From Chitinophagaceae bacterium (lineage in GTDB: Bacteria > Bacteroidota > Bacteroidia > Chitinophagales > Chitinophagaceae), in the NCBI GenBank assembly GCA_017989935.1, contig JAGNOY010000059.1:1-9171 (forward strand): DNA of 9,171 nucleotides, given 5' to 3'. Under the pieces are notes generated by a model, which was not told the DNA's origin, did no database searches, and worked only from the letters and a program-made list of their open reading frames with translations. The position numbers were made by a program, and so were the translations under genes. Numbering within the stretch: position 1 is the stretch's first letter; each line of letters starts with the position of its first letter. Shown one piece after another: positions 1 to 4,771 of this stretch.

Positions 1-733
1 GCATGTAGCTTAATAGCTTTTTGATATGCATGATGCACTCTATTTCATTGGCAAGAGCAAAATGAGTAACCCCGCTTTTACTGGCATGGGTATCAGCACC
101 ACCTAACTCCTCGCTACTGACTTCTTCATGGGTAACTGTTTTTACAACATTCGGACCAGTGACAAACATATAAGAACTGTTTTCGACCATCAATACAAAA
201 TCTGTAATGGCAGGAGAATATACAGCGCCACCAGCACAAGGTCCCATGATAGCTGAAAGTTGAGGGATCACCCCAGAAGCTCTTGTATTTCTATAAAAAA
301 TATCTGCATAGCCTCCTAATGAAACTACGCCTTCTTGAATTCGTGCGCCACCACTATCATTCAATCCAATTACAGGGGCGCCATTTTCCATGGCAAGATC
401 CATGATTTTGCAAATTTTTTCAGCGTGTGTTTCGCTCAAGCTACCTCCGAATACTGTAAAGTCTTGAGAAAATACATACGTCAATCGGCCATGAATTGTG
501 CCATAGCCAGTTACCACGCCGTCGCCAAGATACAATTCGTTTTCCATGCCAAAATCCGTCGATCGATGGGTAACGAACATGCCAATTTCTTCAAAAGATC
601 CTTCATCTAGTAAGAGGTTCAGTCTTTCTCTTGCAGTTAATTTTCCTTTTTTATGTTGGGCGGCTATTCGTTTTTCTCCGCCACCTAACAAGGCTTCGGC
701 TTTTTTTTGATCGAGTAAAGGCGTGTTGTTCAT
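1..733 (-). CDS. pccB: Acyl-CoA (propionyl-CoA type) carboxylase, carboxyltransferase beta subunit, N-terminal part
   Basis: This is the first 244 codons of a biotin-dependent carboxyltransferase; the rest lies beyond base 1, since family members run to about 510-520 residues. The enzyme moves carboxyl from carboxybiotin to an acyl-CoA, typically propionyl-CoA giving methylmalonyl-CoA, in the cytoplasm with a biotin carboxylase/BCCP partner not seen here. Visible marks are the N-terminal LTARERLNLLLDEGSF (residues 32-47), DFTVFGGSLSETHAEKI (91-107), the first oxyanion-hole loop SGGARIQEG (127-135), the second GPCAGGAVYSPAITDF (164-179), and ELGGADTHASKSGVTHF (209-225). ATG at 733 is chosen because the family N-terminus aligns there and a promoter-like element lies 4 bases upstream. 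Family assignment is firm. The substrate (propionyl-, acetyl- or methylcrotonyl-CoA) is inferred from similarity to PccB-like proteins, and the deciding C-terminal half is missing. Confidence 0.93.
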   Translation of the reverse strand, partial: MNNTPLLDQKKAEALLGGGEKRIAAQHKKGKLTARERLNLLLDEGSFEEIGMFVTHRSTDFGMENELYLGDGVVTGYGTIHGRLTYVFSQDFTVFGGSLSETHAEKICKIMDLAMENGAPVIGLNDSGGARIQEGVVSLGGYADIFYRNTRASGVIPQLSAIMGPCAGGAVYSPAITDFVLMVENSSYMFVTGPNVVKTVTHEEVSSEELGGADTHASKSGVTHFALANEIECIMHIKKLLSYM

Positions 734-737
734 GACG

Positions 738-770
738 CAAATATACTATCTGACATGAAAAAGCCATCAA
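738..770 (-). promoter_or_regulatory. Bacteroidota-type promoter for the carboxylase beta subunit
   Basis: On the minus strand TTG (768-770) is followed after 22 bases by TATATTTG (738-745), matching the Bacteroidota sigma pattern TTG / TAnnTTTG. Only four bases (CGTC) separate the -7 element from the ATG at 733. Transcription would therefore begin at or next to the start codon, giving a leaderless or near-leaderless mRNA. No Shine-Dalgarno is present. The call rests on a pattern match only. Confidence 0.6.
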
Positions 771-847
771 TAAGTTGTTCTTATGATTTCAATAAAATAT
801 AAGCTTGGTAAAACATTATTTTCAGTTATTAAGAAGCTGTTTTTTAT

Positions 848-942
848 GCCCCCGATAGGGAAAGTGATCAAGTCGTGCGGCGTTTCGAGGACCCTCCGAA
901 ACATTTCGTGGCTTGGCGTTTGGTGTATAGTAGCAGCCCTTA
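848..942. repeat. GC-rich structured intergenic island, possible interspersed element
   Basis: By my count about 55% of these 95 bases are G or C, while the flanks and the rest of the intergenic DNA are strongly AT-rich. It contains a hairpin: gtttcgag (882-889) pairs with ctc-c-gaaac (894-902), with one bulged C and a four-base loop. The left edge reads gcccccgatagg and the right edge gtagcagccctta. No ORF with recognisable content runs through it. It could be a small dispersed repeat of the kind common in Bacteroidota intergenic DNA, or a structured RNA. Only one copy is in this window, so 'repeat' is an inference. Confidence 0.3.
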
Positions 943-1092
943 GTTAAATATATTTTGCACGAATTCAATCTCTTCATTTGAAGTATCAATCAAGTTTCTT
1001 TACCCGAATCTTAATGAAAAAAAGGTGTCTTTATATTGAAGATAGGCTAAGTATCTAAAATAATTTGTACATTCAACAATTGATCCTATGAT

Positions 1093-3177
1093 ATGAAATA
1101 CATATTCACCTTACTCTTATTATCTTTATTTCAATGCAATATTTTTTCTCAAGCAGTCAGTTTAGCATGGGTTAATACTTTTGGTTCGGCTTCTCTTGTA
1201 AGTGATGTGTCTGGAAATAAAACGTTGATTGATTCGCAAGGTAATTTATTTGTAATGGGTGAATTTTATAATACTGTAGATTTTGATCCTAGTTCAAATA
1301 TATTTAATCTTACTTCAAATGGAAACAGAGATATTTATATTCAAAAATTAGATAGCAACGGCCATTTTCTTTGGGTTAAATCTATTGGAGGGTTAGGTAT
1401 GGAAACAATTGCAGATGCCGCTTTAGACAATGCAGGAAACATTGTATTAGTGGGTACTTTTAATCAAAGTGTTGATTTTAATCCTGGGCTTGGGGTCGAT
1501 ATGAAAACATCTAATGGATCTAAAGATTTCTTTGTACTCAAATTAGATAATAATGGCAATTATTCTTGGTCACAAACATTTGGGAGTGCATTAACTGATG
1601 TGGTGCGAAAACTTTGTGTAAATAGTTCCAATGATATTATACTGTGTGGATACTTTCATAATACAATAGATTTTGATCCAGGCACATCAATCTTCAACCG
1701 GACAGCAATATCCTATGACATTTACTTGCTAAAATTAAATATGCAAGGTGATTTTATGTGGGTTAAAACTTTAGAGGGTAGTGCAACTGCAAATGGAGAT
1801 TTAAATGGACTCGCCATGGATGCAAACCAAAATTTTTATTTGGGTGGTACCTTTAAAGATACTGTCGATTTTGACCCAGGTTTATTATACAATCCTCAAC
1901 ATAGTTTAGTCCCAAATGCGTATAGTTTTTTTATTTTAAAATTAAACCATAGTGGACAATTTGAGTGGGTCAGAATAACCAATATTCCTTCTTGTCAAAC
2001 AATGACAACTGACAATTTTGGGCATTTAATTCTAGGTGGGACTTTTTTTGGCACAGTTGATTTTGACCCGAGCCCCAACGTCTACAATGTTTCATCAATA
2101 AACTATGCAGCTTATGCATTAAAGTTAGATACCAACGGAAATTTTATATGGCTTAAAAAAATGGGAGGCATGTATGTACCTGGTAAGGTTGACATTGTTA
2201 ATGATGTTAAATGCAATGCGCAGGGAGATATTTCGTTATGTGGGGAGTTTGCAGGACTAGAAGATTTTGATCCTAATGCAGGTAATTATTTCTTAGGTCC
2301 AGGTAGTATTTATGGTTCGAGCGATGCATTTTATATGCAGTTAGATAGCAATGGAAACTTTAAATGGGCAGCAGCAATAGGAGATAATGCTACTGAAGCT
2401 TTCGCTAAAGGTTTGGCTCAAACCACTCAAGGGAAAATGTATATAGTGGGTAGTTTTAATGGCACCACAGACTTTGACCATAATAGTGGTGTTCAAATTA
2501 AAAGTTCAAATGGAGGGTATCATGCCTATTTGATTAAATTAGAACCTTGTACCCCTGATAGTAGTATTGATGTTGTAAATGCTTGTTCACCTTTTACATG
2601 GATTGATGGTAATACATACTTAAGCAGTAATTTTTCAGCAAATTATACAAATAGTAATGCGAATGGTTGTGATTCAGTTGTTACGCTTAATTTAACGATT
2701 ACCACCTTGGATACCAGCTTGCAAGTAAATAATAGTGTGATATTTTCTAATGCCACAGGTGTAACTTATCAATGGGTAGATTGTAAAAACAATAGTTTTC
2801 TGCCTATAGCAGGGGCCACTAACCAAACTTTTATGCCTGCAATAAGTAGCTTTTATGCAGTAATTATTTCAAGTGGAACTTGTACTGATACATCCAATTG
2901 TTTGCCTTTTGTAGTCACTGTATTGGATTTGAATAGTAAGATACAATTAAGTTTAACTCCAAATCCAACCCATGATAAAGTTTCAATCTTGCTTCCGGAT
3001 TTAGAAGATCAAGTAATTATCGAAGTCATCAGCATGGAAGGAGTTGTTATTCAAACTCATAAACTTCGCTCTGAGAAGGAAATAAACATCAGTCTTCGAA
3101 ATCATACGAATGGAATATATTTTATTAAATTAAAGTCAGCTAAATGGCAGGAAGTATTTAAAATATTAAAATATTAA
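1093..3177 (+). CDS. Secreted seven-repeat (SBBP-like) protein with type IX secretion sorting domain
   Basis: This is a 694-residue exported protein. Residues 1-20 form a signal peptide (MKYIFTLLLLSLFQ...), probably cleaved after FSQ. Residues about 24-483 hold seven repeats of 64-69 residues. Each carries a D-F-D/N-P turn (starting at residues 63, 128, 193, 259, 323, 391 and 460), a preceding G-x-F strand, and a K-L-D-x-N-G-x-F-x-W strand; this resembles SBBP-type beta-propeller repeats. Next comes a short Cys-bearing module beginning CSPFTW (498-503) and containing GCDSVVTLNLTI (525-536). An Ig-like stretch (about 545-610) follows, with YQWVDC and a Cys pair at 597/603. The end is a T9SS type A sorting domain (about 617-694, LTPNPTHDKVSILL, NGIYFIKL, FKILKY). 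The protein should cross the outer membrane by T9SS and be surface-attached or released. Its ligand is unknown. The last repeat has DFDH instead of DFDP. Confidence 0.9.
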   Translation: MKYIFTLLLLSLFQCNIFSQAVSLAWVNTFGSASLVSDVSGNKTLIDSQGNLFVMGEFYNTVDFDPSSNIFNLTSNGNRDIYIQKLDSNGHFLWVKSIGGLGMETIADAALDNAGNIVLVGTFNQSVDFNPGLGVDMKTSNGSKDFFVLKLDNNGNYSWSQTFGSALTDVVRKLCVNSSNDIILCGYFHNTIDFDPGTSIFNRTAISYDIYLLKLNMQGDFMWVKTLEGSATANGDLNGLAMDANQNFYLGGTFKDTVDFDPGLLYNPQHSLVPNAYSFFILKLNHSGQFEWVRITNIPSCQTMTTDNFGHLILGGTFFGTVDFDPSPNVYNVSSINYAAYALKLDTNGNFIWLKKMGGMYVPGKVDIVNDVKCNAQGDISLCGEFAGLEDFDPNAGNYFLGPGSIYGSSDAFYMQLDSNGNFKWAAAIGDNATEAFAKGLAQTTQGKMYIVGSFNGTTDFDHNSGVQIKSSNGGYHAYLIKLEPCTPDSSIDVVNACSPFTWIDGNTYLSSNFSANYTNSNANGCDSVVTLNLTITTLDTSLQVNNSVIFSNATGVTYQWVDCKNNSFLPIAGATNQTFMPAISSFYAVIISSGTCTDTSNCLPFVVTVLDLNSKIQLSLTPNPTHDKVSILLPDLEDQVIIEVISMEGVVIQTHKLRSEKEINISLRNHTNGIYFIKLKSAKWQEVFKILKY

Positions 3178-3320
3178 GTCTTCGCAGCGTCGAATATTTT
3201 TGGTTTAATAAATTGTTTCTACTTGTTCACTGCTTTGCATTCGTTTTTTGGGTAGAAAATTCTACAGTTTAAAATTAGTAAAAAAGATTATAGTAATTAA
3301 GGGCTGCCGATTAACTGATA

Positions 3321-3345
3321 GGCACTTCATACAGAAGTAAGTGCC
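3321..3345. repeat. Hairpin (7-bp arms)
   Basis: ggcactt (3321-3327) is the exact reverse complement of aagtgcc (3339-3345), with an 11-base loop; acttc/gaagt inside offers an alternative register. No T-run follows on the plus strand (aaaagagttg), so a classic terminator is unlikely. Function unknown. Confidence 0.5.
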
Positions 3346-3418
3346 AAAAGAGTTGTTGTTTCTATTTTAAATGAGTTGTCAGCGTTATTTACAAAGTCAG
3401 CGCAACAAATTAATCGAA

Positions 3419-3439
3419 GCAAATTTTATAAAATCTTGC
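3419..3439. repeat. AT-rich palindrome beside the cassette junction
   Basis: gcaaatttta (3419-3428) pairs with taaaat-c-ttgc (3429-3439), giving a near-perfect palindrome with one unpaired C. It ends seven bases before the inferred recombination point at 3446/3447, so it may mark or help form the insertion site. It may equally be chance in AT-rich DNA. Confidence 0.45.
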
Positions 3440-3446
3440 TACGGGA

Positions 3447-3570
3447 CGTGGCTTTATGAAGGCGCGGTTTTAAAGGTACGATAATATTCAACCTATACAA
3501 ATGTTCGTGAGAAAATGAAAGATTCTTTTTAGACTTACACTGCGCTTTCATAAAGCCGCTGTTATCGGCT
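3447..3570 (-). repeat. attC-like recombination site of the cassette
   Basis: In minus-strand order the parts are: R''-like AGCCGATAAC (3570-3561), spacer AGC, L''-like GGCTTTATGAAAGCGC (3557-3542), a 76-base central segment, L'-like GCGCCTTCATAAAGCC (3465-3450), spacer AC, and terminal G (3447). The two inner 16-base arms are complementary at 15 positions, with one mismatch. The spacers differ by one base (AGC against AC), the sort of asymmetry seen in attC sites. With the circularised R' (GTTATCGGCT) the site is about 133 bases, near the upper end of known attC sizes and similar to VCR sites. Confidence 0.6.
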
Positions 3571-3581
3571 GTTTTCTTTCG

Positions 3582-4640
3582 TCAGTATGGTTTAAACTTT
3601 TCAAATGTCTTTCCGTTAAATTTATAAGCACCATTTTCATGTGTTCCAAGCCATAGGTCGCCATTGTTGTCCTTGTAAATACTGAATAGCGTAATGTCTT
3701 TAGAGTTTGCTTGAACTTTATAGTGTGTAATATTTGTTCCATCATATTTCCAAACACCATCTCGATAGGTTACGAACCACAAATTATTTTTATTATCTCT
3801 TACTGTTGATAAATATTCTTTTAAACCACTGGTGTTTTTTCCGTCTAAACTACCTATGCTTTCGTGTCTTGTATAAAACTTGTTGCTTTTTAATGTTATG
3901 CTGTCATAAACACTATATCGGTTTTCTGTATTAAACCAAAAGTCCCCATTTTTGTCTTCCGTAATTGATCGCACTCCATTTGCCCCTTCATTGCGAAATT
4001 CTGTCACATCTTCTTCTGTAATCCATTCGAATGATTTTCCATCATAACGACATACTCCAACTGGATTTGTGCCAAACCAAATGTTTCCTTTAATGTCTTT
4101 ATAAATGCTATAAATTTCAAATGGATTATTAAGTTTAGGTGGCTTTGGAAGTGTCAATTCATAAAAGTTATTTCCGTCAAGCCGGTAAACTTTTTGATTG
4201 GCTTGATAAGCATTTATTAGCCACAAATCATTTGCTTCAAGTTTCCATTCTTTACTTGGGGTTGCTATAATATTGGCAAATGATTTTCCGTCAAACTTTG
4301 TTATTGTTGAATTTGGGTTCATACCTGTGAAAAATATGTTGCCTGATTTATCTTCTTTAATATCATCAACTCTATTGTTATACAAACCGTGTTTTGTTGT
4401 GTAATTTATCAAAGTCTTACCGTCATATCTATATACTCCTGTTTCCCAACTACCAAACCAATATGTGTTTTTCTTGTCTTGATAAATCACCATAATACTG
4501 CTTCCAAGTTCTTTTACAGTGTCGCCCTTTATATTTATTTCTTTTAAAAGCCCAGAATGGTTCCTCGAATTAGAAGTCTGCCCATTGCACGAAGTCAAAA
4601 TGGATAGAATACTAAAAAGCATGAGTGTTGTTAATTTCAT
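3582..4640 (-). CDS. Lipoprotein with two-component-regulator-type propeller repeats
   Basis: This 352-residue protein has a lipoprotein signal: MKLTTLMLFSILSILTSC, lipobox LTSC, with Cys18 as the likely lipidated residue. The rest is a chain of about six or seven Reg_prop-like blades. Each has D-x-x-G/N-x-x-W-F/L-G (WFG 61-63, FFTG 103-106, WFG 188-190, FWFN 234-237, LWFV 287-290, LWLG 329-332) followed by a Y/F/L-D/N-G-K strand (YDG 72-74, FDG 116-118, LDG 154-156, YDG 199-201, YDG 299-301, FNG 341-343). Such repeats normally form the periplasmic sensor of hybrid two-component systems. Here no membrane helix, kinase or receiver follows, so it is a free-standing envelope protein. Its function and ligand are unknown. 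It is the only gene of the cassette-like unit, lies 131 bases after the maeB stop in the same orientation, and has no visible TAnnTTTG promoter of its own. Confidence 0.85.
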   Translation of the reverse strand: MKLTTLMLFSILSILTSCNGQTSNSRNHSGLLKEINIKGDTVKELGSSIMVIYQDKKNTYWFGSWETGVYRYDGKTLINYTTKHGLYNNRVDDIKEDKSGNIFFTGMNPNSTITKFDGKSFANIIATPSKEWKLEANDLWLINAYQANQKVYRLDGNNFYELTLPKPPKLNNPFEIYSIYKDIKGNIWFGTNPVGVCRYDGKSFEWITEEDVTEFRNEGANGVRSITEDKNGDFWFNTENRYSVYDSITLKSNKFYTRHESIGSLDGKNTSGLKEYLSTVRDNKNNLWFVTYRDGVWKYDGTNITHYKVQANSKDITLFSIYKDNNGDLWLGTHENGAYKFNGKTFEKFKPY

Positions 4641-4671
4641 TTCTGTGTTTAGTACTGTCTTGTCATAGAAT

Positions 4672-4681
4672 AGCCGATAAC
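4672..4681 (-). repeat. R'-like core at the leading end of the cassette
   Basis: On the minus strand this reads GTTATCGGCT. It is the exact inverted copy of the 10-mer at 3561-3570, which lies just past the ORF stop. The G is at 4681 and the inferred cut falls between 4681 and 4680. Confidence 0.6.
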
Positions 4682-4771
4682 TCAGGAGTTTTGATTTTCA
4701 TGCGAGATGCATCATTCAAAAGATTTTTTTGATCCCAAATTTGTGATAGGTCCTATTTGAATCCAATTCAC
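4682..4771. other. Short gap between maeB and the cassette
   Basis: Ninety bases follow the maeB stop. They include an 11-base palindrome ataggtcctat (4746-4756), but it is not followed by a T-run on the minus strand, so I see no intrinsic terminator. Read-through from maeB into the lipoprotein gene is therefore possible. Confidence 0.4.

Larger units (their letters stand above)
734..1092. other. Intergenic region between divergent genes
   Basis: This 359-bp region separates the minus-strand carboxylase gene from the plus-strand secreted-protein gene. It holds the carboxylase promoter at its left end and a GC-rich hairpin-forming island at 848-942; the remainder is AT-rich. I see no convincing ORF, tRNA or TAnnTTTG promoter for the gene at 1093. 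The nearest approximations are ATATTTTG near 950-957 and ATAATTTG near 1060-1070, each with imperfect TA spacing. Confidence 0.6.
3178..3446. other. Non-coding stretch with two palindromes
   Basis: This DNA lies between the secreted-protein gene and the edge of the cassette-like unit. It has two hairpins (3321-3345 and 3419-3439, listed separately) and a short ttcg/cgaa stem at 3181-3194 followed by a T-run (weak, possible terminator for the upstream gene). I see no gene, RNA gene or promoter. Confidence 0.55.
3447..4680 (-). mobile_element. Solitary integron-like gene cassette (one ORF plus attC-like site)
   Basis: Read on the minus strand, this 1,234-bp unit starts TTATCGGCT (4680 downward), carries one ORF 31 bases in (4640-3582), and has AGCCGATAAC 11 bases past the stop (3570-3561). 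A long imperfect palindrome follows, ending ...AAAGCCACG at 3447. Both junctions have G|T on the minus strand (GAG|TTATC and ACG|TCCCG), the position where integron integrases cut. If the unit is circularised, its end G joins its start to make GTTATCGGCT. That is the exact reverse complement of AGCCGATAAC and completes the outer arm of the palindrome. No target-site duplication or terminal transposon repeat is seen. There is no integrase gene and no second cassette in the window. The R-box cores (GTTATCG / CGATAAC) depart from the textbook GTTRRRY / RYYYAAC, so the assignment rests on architecture. Confidence 0.62.

Noticed and set aside
335..610. Open frame of 91 codons on the plus strand
   Set aside because: It lies wholly inside the carboxylase gene on the opposite strand, whose protein motifs are unmistakable; the plus-strand translation shows no family features.
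933..3307. 10-base inverted pair gcagccctta (933-942) and taagggctgc (3298-3307) flanking the secreted-protein gene, suggesting a mobile unit
   Set aside because: By a rough estimate dozens of 10-base inverted pairs are expected by chance in 9 kb; there is no further terminal similarity, no target duplication and no transposase.
3548..3934. Open frames at 3548-3760 (minus) and 3734-3934 (plus)
   Set aside because: They overlap the propeller lipoprotein gene in other frames; the lipoprotein has a signal peptide and repeats, while these show nothing.
3447..4681. Reading the inverted GTTATCGGCT copies as transposon terminal repeats
   Set aside because: One copy is internal to a longer palindrome rather than at the unit's end, no target-site duplication is visible, and the cargo has no transposase; the cassette model explains every part.
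4746..4756. Palindrome ataggtcctat as terminator of maeB
   Set aside because: The stem is very short with a one-base loop and no T-run follows on the minus strand.
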